Source: Cranoglanis bouderius (lineage: Eukaryota > Chordata > Actinopteri > Siluriformes > Cranoglanididae). From it: DNA of 64,000 nucleotides. Location: the NCBI GenBank assembly GCA_023630585.1, contig CM042539.1, positions 27,477,755 to 27,541,754 on the forward strand, read 5' to 3'. The notes under the pieces are model-generated. The model was not told where the DNA came from, did not search any database, and saw only the letters and a list, made by a program, of their open reading frames with translations. The translations under genes were made by a program, and so were the position numbers. Below are positions 45,801 to 51,545 of the stretch, piece by piece (position 1 is the first letter of the stretch; each line of letters starts with the position of its first letter).

Positions 45801-47683
45801 TTCTTCTTCTCCTTAGCCCAGGTAAGACGCCTCTGACGTTGTCTGTGGTTCAGGAGTGGCTTAACAAGAAGAATACGACAACTGTAGCCAAATTCCTTGA
45901 CACGTCTGTGTGTGGTGGCTCTTGATGCCTTGACCCCAGCCTCAGTCCATTCCCTATGAAATTCACTCAAATTCTTGAATCGATTTTTCTTGACAATCCT
46001 CATAAGGCTGCGGTTCTCTCGGTTGGTTGTGCATCTTTTTCTTCCACACTTTTTCCTTCCACTCAACTTTCTGTTAACATGCTTGGATACAGCACTCTGT
46101 GAACAGCCAGCTAATTTGGCAGTGAATGTTTGTGGCTTACCTAGTGAACCAAACTGAGAGACCATTTTGAAGGCTCAGGAAACCTTTGCAGGTGTTTTGA
46201 GTTGATTAGCTGATTGGCATGTCACCATATTCTAATTTGTTGAGATAGTGAATTGGTGGGTTTTTGTTAAATGTGAGCCAAAATCATCACAATTAAAAGA
46301 ACCAAAGACTTAAACTACTTCAGTCTGTGTGCATTGAATTTATTTAATATACGAGTTTCACAATTTGAGTTGAATTACTGAAATAAATGAACTTTTCCAC
46401 GACATTCTAATTTATTGAGATGCACCTGTATGTTACTAATTTCAAGTTTTAAACTTTCTTAGTCTAGTAGCAAATAATTTAGCTTCTTTCTAGAAATAAA
46501 TGCTTAAAATTAGCCAAGACTATTCCAAGCTTGAAATTAATAATAATTTATAGAAATAGGTTTAATAATCTTATATTTGCTTGGTTGTAATCTTTTACTA
46601 AGAAATATTGGATAGATTTGACTATATTCAACATATTTTCATTTGCCAAGATGTAATTTATTATTATTTTTCAATGAATCATTTCAGTACTGCTTTCATT
46701 TGACGTTTGTAAGGTACACTCTACTCCTTGGGAACTTCATAAAGCTGTTTTATCCTAGAATCCTCTCTGAGAACATTAGAACCTTAGAACCTTTAAGGGT
46801 TGCACCATAAAGACAAACTGAAGAACCCTTTAGACTGGAAAAAAGCTATTAAATTCTACCTTTCTTTATCACTGCGTTGGAACCATTATAGCGCTTCTTA
46901 CCAACAAACCCAGGCCTAGCCGTAACCGTACCTCATCCCGAAAGTAGGAGGAGTTACTCTGGAGGTTATCCAGCATGAGTAGTAAAACAGTGAACTCCTT
47001 TAAAAACAATTTTAAAACGGAACTCTCTCAATCGATATTACATGGCTGAATATGACAATATGAAAATAAACAGGAGCAAACGTTCACTTAATGGCTGGAC
47101 ACACAACCCAAACACATCCGAGGGTGCCAATACTTTAACCTGTAGTGAACGTTTGAGTGCAAACATTACCACAAGCAACAATGTCATGAATTTTCTGTGG
47201 CTGGATCTCAAATGTGTCTCTGCATTATACGTAAGGGCGCTAGGTAGGACATTCAGCTCTGTTATGATATATCCTATGTAGGGAGCGAACAGAGTGAATA
47301 GGAAGCCATTTTGGATTTGCTCCGATTAGGAAAAATGGTGGATTTTACTTGGATTATGGGGAATAAATGTAAAACTAAGAAGTTACGCTGCAATAAGAAA
47401 ATGTTAGTGTGCGTAAATAAAAAAATTTAAAAAATGAATCAAACATTAAATTGTGAGGAGACCCTGAATTTAGACTGAACGTTTGACTCGTGTGCAGGCG
47501 ATCGAGTGCATCACGCAGGGCCGGGAGCTGGAGCGGCCGCGGACGTGTCCTAAAGAGGTCCACCAGCTCATGCAGGGGTGCTGGCAGAGAGAACCACAAC
47601 AACGTCTCGTCATCAAGGAAGTCTACAACCGCCTCGTAGCCCTGGTGAAGAACCCTCCGGTCTACCTGGACATCCTGGAGTGA
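21806..47683 (+). CDS. ntrk1: ntrk1: TrkA high-affinity NGF receptor tyrosine kinase, complete, 17 coding exons
   Basis: TrkA is a type I membrane receptor that binds nerve growth factor and signals through Ras-MAPK, PI3K and PLC-gamma in sensory and sympathetic neurons. The 17 exons join in frame with GT-AG introns to 2409 nt (802 residues; human TrkA has 796). Residue order: signal peptide about 1-25; Cys-rich N-cap C27-C40; leucine-rich repeats about 63-135; C-cap about 140-185; Ig-C1 about 186-279; Ig-C2 (NGF-binding) about 280-385; membrane span about 418-440; NPQY Shc site with Y496; glycine loop GEGAFG 523-528; catalytic K550; HRDLATRN at 654-661; DFG at 674-676; activation tyrosines Y682, Y686, Y687; PLC-gamma site Y797. 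Every key tyrosine sits at the human number plus six. HHWCIPF, MRHGDLNRFLR and GRELERPR favour TrkA over TrkB or TrkC. The oddity is K430 inside the membrane span. I saw no frame break. Confidence 0.96.
23965..25305 (-). mobile_element. Foldback repeat family A, copy 5, with internal duplication and insertion
   Basis: Starts with the TATAGGAAAATAATCAGCAC hairpin and ends with CTGACCAATCAGAATCCAG near 25270 and GCGCTGTGGTATAA. It carries a tandem duplication of about 140 bp (roughly 24250-24540; both units contain GAAGAAGATATCGCTAAT) and is split by the foldback element at 24605-25210. Confidence 0.7.
24605..25210. mobile_element. Long-inverted-repeat foldback element
   Basis: Left arm about 24605-24790, right arm about 25040-25207, loop about 250 bp. 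The arms match closely: TTTAGTCCTGCCCTGAATAA, TAACAGATGTTTACATATAG and ACAATAATAACTGAATTTAC each have complements on the right. The outer parts (CTGCAAAATG...AAAGAGG) also pair. No transposase. It lies wholly within a family A copy. Confidence 0.85.
25384..25458 (+). CDS. ntrk1: ntrk1 exon 2: first leucine-rich repeat exon
   Basis: 75 nt between acceptor TACAG and donor GTGAGT. It encodes YIENQPNLERITDVDF and on to RELKNL, close to the YIENQQ stretch of mammalian TrkA. Both boundaries split codons after two bases, as is usual for this LRR exon set. Confidence 0.92.
25793..25837 (+). repeat. (TG)n tract upstream of the exon 3 acceptor
   Basis: About 22 TG units followed only by GTTTTCCTTCCAG before exon 3, so the repeat occupies the branch-point and polypyrimidine region. 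Confidence 0.95.
25851..25922 (+). CDS. ntrk1: ntrk1 exon 3: second leucine-rich repeat
   Basis: 72 nt after TTCCTTCCAG, before donor GTAAGT. Encodes TVTDCGLLSISSKAF and on to QYV. Being 72 nt, its skipping would keep frame and remove one LRR. It is squeezed between a (TG)n tract and an (AT)n tract. Confidence 0.92.
25926..26022 (+). repeat. (AT)n followed by (C)n directly after the exon 3 donor
   Basis: The AT dinucleotides start within the donor GTAAGTATAT and run to about 26002, followed by a run of about 17 C. The AT run is self-complementary and could fold next to the splice site. Six-frame ORFs across it are low complexity only. Confidence 0.95.
26315..26500 (-). mobile_element. tRNA-derived SINE, minus strand
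   Basis: On the minus strand the head reads GGTAGCTCAATGGTTAAGAC (A-box-like), followed by GAGTTCAAATCC (B box). The body ends with the common fish SINE tail GTTGCTCTGGATAAGGGCAT. An (AAAT)n-rich stretch follows on the plus side. Confidence 0.75.
26685..27255 (-). mobile_element. Foldback repeat family A, copy 6
   Basis: The best preserved copy, about 570 bp. It begins with ATATAACACTTTGGGATGTG and a hairpin with two TTATAG/CTATAACAGC arms. It continues through TTATACCACAGC, CGTTATAGCAGCGATAAACA, CACTGGAGACTCCTTCC and GAGCCGTTACTATGG, and ends TTTTGACCAATCAGAATCC plus GCGCTGTGGTATA. It has no ORF. Confidence 0.75.
27480..28260 (+). promoter_or_regulatory. Repeat-poor block in ntrk1 intron 3, candidate enhancer
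   Basis: In contrast to the surrounding repeats this stretch has mixed composition and no sign of transposon ends. It contains an E-box CAGCTG next to TGCATAATAAAT near 27700 and further homeodomain-type sites. This rests on composition only; conservation must be tested. Confidence 0.25.
28690..28915 (-). mobile_element. Possible tRNA-derived SINE
   Basis: On the minus strand it contains GTGAGTTTGAATCC, a B-box-like sequence, about 50 bases from its start, then a body ending in a run with GGCGTC. The matching A box is unclear. Confidence 0.4.
29772..29840 (+). CDS. ntrk1: ntrk1 exon 4: third leucine-rich repeat
   Basis: 69 nt after CACACAG, before GTGAGT. Encodes NLATNSLMHIDWKVF and on to LLNL. 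The 75/72/69 series of LRR exons matches known Trk gene structure. Confidence 0.92.
30330..31130 (+). pseudogene. Decayed Tc1 transposase
   Basis: The 71-codon frame at 30393-30608 carries a helix-turn-helix-like segment (VTLKELKRSP, TTITWTLHKAGLYGRV). After one stop the catalytic WSDET block follows at about 30618. The next recognisable part, PTVKHGGGSFM, is only at about 31085, because roughly 370 bases of AGACCAAG-type repeat lie between. No active protein is possible. Confidence 0.7.
30665..31030. repeat. AGACCAAGTC-rich repeat inside the Tc1 relic
   Basis: Short-period repetition of GAGACCAAGTC and CCAAGACC motifs, densest at 30670-30820 and again at 30955-31000. It separates two parts of one Tc1 gene and so was inserted later. 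Confidence 0.6.
31464..31615 (+). CDS. ntrk1: ntrk1 exon 5: LRR C-cap
   Basis: 152 nt after TTCTCAG. Encodes RHNPLTCSCGLYWLQQW and onwards to MENC, the cysteine-rich C-terminal cap (C144, C146). It includes an N-glycosylation sequon, NGSS. Donor GTAAGT; intron 5 is only 80 nt. Confidence 0.92.
31696..31838 (+). CDS. ntrk1: ntrk1 exon 6: first Ig domain, part 1
   Basis: 143 nt after GTTCAG. Encodes VPEVSINAPVLTIKEGG, the first Ig cysteine in LTFECHV and the tryptophan strand IRWR. Ends in phase 0 at donor GTACAG. Downstream in-frame readthrough is not needed. Confidence 0.9.
31915..32110 (-). mobile_element. Foldback repeat family A, fragment 7
   Basis: Partial copy in intron 6 with GTTATGGCAGCTATAAACAG, CGTTCCCTCATCAACCTCTC and TTGAAGTTAATAAGAG in family order. 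Both ends are missing. Confidence 0.65.
32256..32298 (+). repeat. (TG)n tract forming the exon 7 acceptor
   Basis: About 21 TG units lead directly into TAG|CGTGGG. There is no separate pyrimidine tract; the acceptor AG is the end of the repeat. Confidence 0.95.
32301..32439 (+). CDS. ntrk1: ntrk1 exon 7: first Ig domain, part 2
   Basis: 139 nt after GTGTGTAG, before GTAAGT. Encodes RGIWGSTLELVLHLLNVSN and the second Ig cysteine in LTCEAENEAG. Phase and homology require this acceptor. Skipping would shift the frame. Confidence 0.9.
33435..33983 (-). mobile_element. MITE family B, copy 1 (549 bp)
   Basis: The right end is TTTTGCACAGTACTG followed by TA. The left end (CAGGAAAAGCTTTAGGCAC) is a decayed version preceded by TA. 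It matches the element at 55383-55930 in inverted orientation along its whole length, and the two lengths differ by one base. Confidence 0.85.
34040..34450 (+). promoter_or_regulatory. Repeat-poor block in intron 7, candidate enhancer
   Basis: Non-repetitive, balanced composition with several homeodomain-type ATTA/TAAT sites (for example near 34225 and 34320). Rests on composition only; function unproven. Confidence 0.25.
35013..35066. repeat. (AAAT)n microsatellite
   Basis: About 13 units of AAAT. Confidence 0.95.
35991..36323 (+). CDS. ntrk1: ntrk1 exon 8: second Ig domain (NGF-binding)
   Basis: 333 nt after TCTCCTCCAG. Encodes HHWCIPFAVDGNPAPSIKW, HGCLFLNKPTH and YYTLIVEN, then ENPFDPFNPEG, the membrane-proximal linker typical of TrkA. 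Much more GC-rich than flanking introns. Donor GTGAGA. The in-frame extension into the intron reaches a stop after about 8 codons. Confidence 0.93.
37256..37273 (+). CDS. ntrk1: ntrk1 exon 9: 18-nt microexon
   Basis: 18 nt between a pyrimidine-rich acceptor (TTTTTTCTCTCTC...CCAG) and donor GTAAGT. Adds six residues, VLTSDP, with both flanking introns in phase 1, so it can be included or skipped without a frame change. Position and size match the mammalian TRKA exon 9 that distinguishes the two receptor isoforms. Confidence 0.85.
37391..37452 (+). CDS. ntrk1: ntrk1 exon 10: extracellular juxtamembrane stalk
   Basis: 62 nt after TTTCAG; ends LLG before donor GTAAGA. Encodes an Asn/Asp/Glu/Thr-rich stalk. 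The acceptor is TTTCAGCAG, a tandem NAGNAG site, so an isoform lacking one alanine codon is possible. Confidence 0.88.
37543..37645 (+). CDS. ntrk1: ntrk1 exon 11: transmembrane segment
   Basis: 103 nt after TTTGCAG. Encodes VSVAVGLAVFACKFLLI and the rest of the span, then NKCGQRSKFGIH. Matches TrkA closely, but residue 430 is Lys in the middle of the hydrophobic stretch. Donor GTAAGT. Confidence 0.93.
37755..38095 (-). mobile_element. Foldback repeat family A, copy 8 (partial)
   Basis: In intron 11. Begins GTACTATTATAGGAAAATAA, has the TTTTCTCAGAACAGCAC hairpin arm and a GAACGAGCGCATTAATATAA block, and ends GGGCTGCTGTTCGAG. The middle is deleted. Confidence 0.65.
38630..38730. mobile_element. 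Fragment of the 56370-57420 element
   Basis: In intron 11. Shares CATGACATGTTATAATGCAT and the following TTATAAG block with the larger element in the right-hand spacer. Confidence 0.4.
39035..39199 (+). CDS. ntrk1: ntrk1 exon 12: juxtamembrane region with Shc site
   Basis: 165 nt after GTTAACAG. Encodes LAVSLRFMNFGASPPSSDEG and VENPQYF, where NPQY with Y496 is the Shc/FRS2 docking motif. The next residues (GIIRDKD) make the segment before the kinase longer than in mammalian TrkA. Donor GTAAGT. Confidence 0.92.
39281..39411 (+). CDS. ntrk1: ntrk1 exon 13: kinase N-lobe
   Basis: 131 nt after CATTGCAG. Encodes VQHIKRQDIMLKWELGEG, the glycine loop GEGAFGKV and the VAIK lysine (K550). The donor is AAG|GTACAA. 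Confidence 0.93.
39763..39809. repeat. (AG)n microsatellite
   Basis: About 23 AG units in intron 13. Confidence 0.95.
39886..40340. mobile_element. Possible MITE filling half of intron 13
   Basis: The left end AGCTGAAAAGTTTGCATCCC and right end GGGTGTGCAAACTTTTGC are inverted. A related end lies just upstream at 39616-39640 and another at 51630-51650. A poly-A run of about 24 sits inside at 40167-40190. Confidence 0.5.
40410..40582 (+). CDS. ntrk1: ntrk1 exon 14: kinase N-lobe to hinge
   Basis: 173 nt after CTCGTGTAG. Encodes LKDANESTRQDFQREAELL (helix C Glu), QHEHIVRFYGVC and the hinge MVFEYMRHGDLNRFLR. MRHGDLNRFLR rather than MKHGDLNKFLR points to TrkA. Donor GTCAGT. Confidence 0.94.
40583..42684 (+). 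other. ntrk1: ntrk1 intron 14 (2.1 kb)
   Basis: No exon recognised. Frames of 100-odd codons at 41126-41555 on both strands have no known domain; the block 41130-41650 is relatively GC-rich and may be old retroelement DNA. A worn SINE of the 26315 type lies at about 42380-42510. Confidence 0.6.
42380..42510 (-). mobile_element. Worn tRNA-derived SINE
   Basis: On the minus strand it has GGCTCAGTGGGTGAGGTTTT (A-box-like) and GTGAGTTCTAATCCC (B-box-like), the same arrangement as at 26315-26500. Confidence 0.5.
42685..42925 (+). CDS. ntrk1: ntrk1 exon 15: catalytic loop and activation loop
   Basis: 241 nt after TTCACACAG. Encodes AHGPDARILDEVKMPP, HRDLATRN, KIGDFGMSRDIYSTDYY and R688. All catalytic residues are intact. 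The donor is AGG|GTTGGT, a weak match; the next exon also starts GTTGGT, but protein homology (DYYR-VGGRT) fixes the join. Confidence 0.92.
43078..43236 (+). CDS. ntrk1: ntrk1 exon 16: kinase C-lobe
   Basis: 159 nt after ATGTCTCAG, before GTACAC. Encodes VGGRTMLPIRWMPPES, FTTESDIWSFGVVLWEIF and YGKQPWYQLSNSE. Both ends are in phase 0. Confidence 0.94.
43850..44340 (+). promoter_or_regulatory. Repeat-poor block in intron 16, candidate enhancer
   Basis: Balanced, non-repetitive DNA with clustered TAATCC/GGATTA-type and AATTA sites (near 44010-44060). Rests on composition only. Confidence 0.25.
44402..44775. mobile_element. Foldback family C, copy 1
   Basis: A near-palindrome: the left arm has ACAAGTGAAAATATGTTAGA and TTATAAGATTACAATAAACC, and the right arm has their complements (TATAGTAATCTTTTAATAGG, ATTCAAGACATTTTTGCTAG). 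No ORF. Confidence 0.65.
44915..46428 (-). mobile_element. Tc1-like transposon, full length (1514 bp)
   Basis: The ends are CAGGTGCATCTCAATAAATT and its near-perfect inverted copy, flanked by TA at 44913-44914 and 46429-46430. The terminal inverted repeats extend about 200 bases. It holds one transposase gene on the minus strand. The high similarity of its two ends suggests recent insertion. Confidence 0.95.
45320..46165 (-). CDS. Tc1 transposase, C-terminally frameshifted
   Basis: 281 residues. The DNA-binding part carries FTAKLAGCSQSAVSKHVNRK and a GRKKCGRKR basic linker. The catalytic triad is complete: Asp in FSDESKF, Asp in FQQDLAPAH, Glu in NPIENLWGI (DD34E class). After VKRKM the frame is lost at a 7-base direct repeat (CTCATTT twice, 45347-45360 on the plus strand). 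The remaining roughly 50 C-terminal codons, ending near 45190, continue in another frame. The catalytic domain is intact but the tail is altered, so activity is doubtful. Confidence 0.9.
   Translation of the reverse strand: MVSQFGSLGKPQTFTAKLAGCSQSAVSKHVNRKLSGRKKCGRKRCTTNRENRSLMRIVKKNRFKNLSEFHREWTEAGVKASRATTHRRVKEFGYSCRILLVKPLLNHRQRQRRLTWAKEKKNWTVAQWSKVLFSDESKFCISFGNQGPRVWRKGGEAHSPSCLKSSVKFPQSVMIWGVKSSAGVGPLCFLKTKVTVPVYQENLEHFMLPSADQLFEDANFIFQQDLAPAHTAKSTKSWLNDHGVGVLDWPANSPDLNPIENLWGIVKRKMRNEKQETKKCR
47498..47683 (+). CDS. ntrk1: ntrk1 exon 17: kinase C-terminus and PLC-gamma site
   Basis: 186 nt including TGA. Acceptor CGTGTGCAG. Encodes AIECITQGRELERPRTCPKE, GCWQREPQQR and the C-terminal VYLDILE. 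Y797 is the PLC-gamma docking tyrosine. The last residue is Glu where most Trk proteins end in Gly. Confidence 0.95.
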   Translation, partial: AIECITQGRELERPRTCPKEVHQLMQGCWQREPQQRLVIKEVYNRLVALVKNPPVYLDILE

Positions 47684-48226
47684 AACAGATCTGCGAGGGG
47701 ACGGCTGGAGGTTTGGGTCAAAGAGACAAATCTGTGCAGAGAAAAAGAGACAATGGGACTGAAGAAGATCCAGGAGTCCCTCGTTCTGTGTTCGGTCCAA
47801 CTGAGCGTCCATCAGGACTTTTGCGAAGGACAACGTTGGCCAGAACATTTCATAACTCCATAATAACTCCTCTGAGTCTTAAGAAATCAGGAAATTGAAT
47901 TGAGTCAAATCAACCCTTTCGTTCACGCTAGCGGGAGAACGTTCGTAGTTTATTTTAAAGCCAACGGCAGGAACATAATCACCCCTTTATATCATCTTTG
48001 TGTCTTTTTTTTTGTGTGTTTTACAAGTACGCAGTGTCGTGCCAAGTCGATTGCATCAGAAAGTTCACACGTCCCTTGTCTTGCAGTTGTGAATAATCCC
48101 TGTATTATATAGAAACATGTTATGAGTGCACTAAAATCGCATGTATTGGACTTTCCTTAATCTTAAACAGCACCACAAATCCCTCTACATATTTCTAACC
48201 ACATACCTTTTATTTCATTTACAACA

Positions 48227-49672
48227 TCCACAGGTACACATGTACACACAGGTACACACACGTACACAGGTACACACATACACACAGTTAGACAGGTAGA
48301 AACAGAGGTACACAGGTAGAAACGGGTACACAGACATACACAGGTAACCAGATGTACACAGGTACACAGACGTACACACAGGTACACATACACATGTACA
48401 CAGACATACACAGGTGTACCCAGATACACATACACACAGGTACACAGGCGTACACACAGGTACACATACACACAGGTACACAGGGGTACACACAGGTACA
48501 TGTACACACAGGTACACATACACACAGGTACACAGACGTACACACAGGTACATGTACACACAGGTACACAGACGTACACACAGGTACATGTACGCACAGG
48601 TACACAGACAGGTATGCATACACACAGGTACACATACACACAGGTACGCAGACAGGTATGCATACATACAGGTACACATACACACAGGTACATGTACACA
48701 CAGGTACACACAGGCGTACACACAGGTACACAGACGTACACACAGGTACATGTACACCCAGGTACACAGACAAGTATGCGTACACACAGGTACACAGACG
48801 TACACACAGGTACATGTACACACAGGTACACACAGGCGTACACACAGGTACACATACACACAGGTACACAGGCATACACACAGGTACATGTACACACAGG
48901 TACACATACACACAGGTACACAGGCGTACACACAGGTACATGTACACACAGGTACACAGACGTACACACAGGTACATGTACACACAGGTACGCAGACAGG
49001 TATGCATACACACAGGTACACATACACACAGGTGCATGTACACACAGGTACACACAGGCATGCACACAGGCGTACACACAGGTACACAGACGTACACACA
49101 GGTACATGTACACACAGGTACAGAGACAAGTATGCGTACACACAGGTACATGTACACACAGGTACACACAGGCGTACACACAGGTACACATACACACAGG
49201 TACACAGGCGTACACACAGGTACACAGACGTACACACAGGTACATGTACACACAGGTACACAGGCGTACACACAGGTACATGTGCACACAGGTACGCAGA
49301 CAGGTATGCATACACACAGGTACACATACACACAGGTGCATGTACACACAGGTACACACAGGCATGCACATAGGCGTACACACAGGTACACAGACGTACA
49401 CACAGGTACATGTACACACAGGTACAGAGACAAGTATGCGTACACACAGGTACACAGACGTACACACAGGTACATGTACACACAGGTACACACAGGCGTA
49501 CACACAGGTACACATGTACACACAGGTACACATGCACACACAGGTACACATACACACAGGTACATGTACACACGGGTACACCCAGGTACACATGTACACA
49601 CAGGTACACAGACAGGTACGCATACACACAGGTACACAGACAGGTACGCATACACACAGGTACACACAGATA
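48227..49672. repeat. Large GTACACACAG-type minisatellite (1.45 kb)
   Basis: Dense array of a core ACACAGGTACA (about 10-18 bp period), interleaved with CAGACGTAC, CATGTAC, CATAC and GGCGTAC variants. These form higher-order blocks of about 90-320 bp; for example, the block with GGTGCATGTACACACAGG recurs near 49030 and 49335. No stop codon occurs in the unit, so frames of 450-500 codons are open on both strands. Their products are Cys-Val-Tyr or Thr-His-Arg-Tyr repeats and are not credible proteins. Confidence 0.97.
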
Positions 49673-49853
49673 ACTGTGTCGATGGTGTAAAAAGTTGAAA
49701 TGTCTGTGCTACAGGTTTGTATGTTTACTTTTTTCTCTGCATTTATTTTATACCATAAGCTAATTTTCTTCTTTAATGGTTAATCGCCTACATTTAAACA
49801 CTCTGTATATAAAATGCTAACCGTTTCACAATGCTAATTTGGCGTAAATGGAC

Positions 49854-49859
49854 ATTAAA
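49854..49859 (+). terminator. ntrk1: ATTAAA polyadenylation signal candidate
   Basis: First canonical-type signal after the ntrk1 stop, about 180 bases beyond the minisatellite. Confidence 0.35.
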
Positions 49860-50153
49860 CTGACAAACAGACTTTAATAAGAATGTAAAGAGCGTTGCTG
49901 GTCTTCTACACAGAATTTATATGTCTGGAAGTGTGACTGAAACACATCACTGATGCTAACTGGGCGGTTAGCAAAAGAAGACCTTTATTCACTCTGTAGC
50001 ATTGCGAGCCCTTTTTTTAGCTGCATGAAATGCAGCCTGCGGTGTTTATGTCGTTTGGAAAAAGGAAGGAAATTGCTTACGTATTAGCAGAGCGTCAGTT
50101 TCAGTGTCAGCGAGACACCGGCGTTTGTAATTATTACACAAACACACGGTTTG

Positions 50154-50159
50154 AATAAA
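50154..50159 (+). terminator. ntrk1: AATAAA polyadenylation signal candidate
   Basis: Followed by a GT-rich stretch (CTGTTGGTGC) suitable as a downstream element. A second AATAAA is at 50212-50217. It may end ntrk1 transcripts. Confidence 0.4.
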
Positions 50160-50231
50160 GCTGTTGGTGCCGACGCATGCTTAATGAGGCATCCTATTCA
50201 GTTCCTATCCAAATAAAGCATCTTCTTCAAG

Positions 50232-50233
<2 letters not shown>

Positions 50234-50279
<46 letters not shown>
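50234..50279. repeat. (CA)n microsatellite
   Basis: About 22 CA units. Confidence 0.95.
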
Positions 50280-50284
<5 letters not shown>

Positions 50285-50334
50285 TATACTGCAGCAATTT
50301 GCCAATGATTACATCACTTTTTCCCCCATTTATA

Positions 50335-51060
50335 GCCATAAAATTAAAACCACCTGCCTAATATTGTGTAGGTCGACTTGTGCCACCAAAACAGCTCTGA
50401 CCCGTCGAGGCATGGACTCCACGAGACCTCTGAAGGTGTGCTGTGGTATCTGGCACCAAGACGTTAGCAGCAGATCCTTTAAAGCCTGTAAGTTGCGAGA
50501 TGGAGCCTCCATGGATCGGACTTGTTTGTCCGGCACATCCCACAGACGCTCGATCGGATTGAGATCTGGGGAATTTGGATTCCATGTCAACACCCTGAAC
50601 TCTTTGTCATGTTCCTCAAACCATTTGCCACAGTGTGTCAGGGCGCATTATCCTGCTGAAAGAGGTCACTGCCATTAGGGAATACCGTTGCCATGAAGGA
50701 GTGTACTTGGGCTGCAATAATGTTTAGGTAGTTGGTACGTGTCGAAGTAACATCCACAGGAATGCCAGGACCCAAGGTTTCCCAGCAGAACATTGCCCAG
50801 AGCATCACACTGCAATGCACTGTATGTTCTGACACCTTTCTCTCAGAGCCAGCAATTTGTGCTACAGTAGCTCTTCTGTGGGATCGGACCAGACGGGCTA
50901 GCCTTCGCTCCTAATGCACTTCAGTGAGCCTTGGGGGCCCATGACCCTGTCGTCGGTTCACTGGTTGTCCTTCCTTGGACCACTTCTGGTAGGTACTAAC
51001 CACTGCATACCCCACAAGACCTGCTGCTTTGGAGATGCTCTGACCCAGTCGTCTACACTA
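50335..51060 (-). pseudogene. Second-type Tc1 transposase remnant
   Basis: On the minus strand the catalytic half reads HSFMATVFPNGSDLFQQDNAP, then NSPDLNPIERLWDVPDKQV and LLTSWCQIPQHTFRGLVESM. Upstream minus-strand DNA (50820-51060) is the helix-turn-helix region. The segment with the first catalytic Asp is missing, so the copy is internally deleted and frameshifted. It abuts a family A fragment at 51060. Confidence 0.8.
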
Positions 51061-51145
51061 CTGCACTACTGTCAGAGCTGCTGTTATAGAAAATTAATCA
51101 AAACCCTCTGACCAATCAGAATCCATACATTTTATCCAGCAGATA
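51061..51145 (-). mobile_element. Foldback repeat family A, fragment 9
   Basis: GCACTACTGTCAGAGCTGCT, TTATAGAAAATTAATC and CTGACCAATCAGAATCC in order: the family end only. Confidence 0.65.
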
Positions 51146-51280
51146 TTTAAAAGTAATAAATACTCCACAGCTCGCAGCTTTATGGCCTTGTTGCTGTTGT
51201 GGAAAAACAATTTGACAGGAAATAAGTCTAATGTTTGCTGATTATATCAAAAACACAAACAGGCTGTTTTCTGTTCACAG

Positions 51281-51545
51281 GAGAGGCCCGCCCCTTACGT
51301 CCACCCCTCAGACCCACCCCTCACATCCACCCCCTCAGACCCGCCCCTCACGTCCACCCCTCAGACCCGCCCCTCACGTCCACCCCTCAGACCCCCCCCC
51401 CCCCCACGTCCACCCCTCAGACCCGCCCCTCACATCCACCTCTCAGGCCCGCCCCTCACGTCCATCCCTCAGGCCCACCCCTCACGTCTACCCCTCAGGC
51501 CCACCCCTCACGTCTACCCCTCAGGCCCACCCCCTTTTTTTCCAT
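51281..51545 (+). repeat. C-rich minisatellite
   Basis: About a dozen units of roughly 20 bases with the core CCCCTCACGTCCACCCCTCAG and variants, including a C run at 51392-51404. The minus strand carries regularly spaced GGGG runs. Two long proline/histidine-rich frames over it are artefacts. Confidence 0.92.

Larger units (their letters stand above)
44795..46655. mobile_element. Foldback family C, copy 2, split by Tc1
   Basis: The left arm (44797-44914) starts AGCAAGTGAAAATGTATTAA. The right arm (46431-46655) ends ACATATTTTCATTTGCCAAG. Between them is the complete Tc1 element 44915-46428. With Tc1 removed, a palindrome like copy 1 is seen. Confidence 0.7.
43237..47497 (+). other. ntrk1: ntrk1 intron 16 (4.3 kb)
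   Basis: Contains a repeat-poor block (43850-44340), two foldback elements (44402-44775 and 44795-46655), a Tc1 element inside the second one, and AAGGGTT-type repeat debris at 46700-46870. No hidden exon recognised. Confidence 0.8.
47684..50217 (+). other. ntrk1: Probable ntrk1 3' UTR
   Basis: No AATAAA or ATTAAA occurs between the stop and the minisatellite (an AATAAT variant lies near 48083). The first canonical signals are beyond it, at 49854, 50154 and 50212. The mature 3' UTR may therefore include the whole minisatellite. No coding exon is seen. Confidence 0.45.

Noticed and set aside
48163..49698. Very long ORFs (319-500 codons) on both strands over the minisatellite
   Set aside because: They exist only because the tandem unit has no stop codon; products are simple repeats and overlapping frames are equally open.
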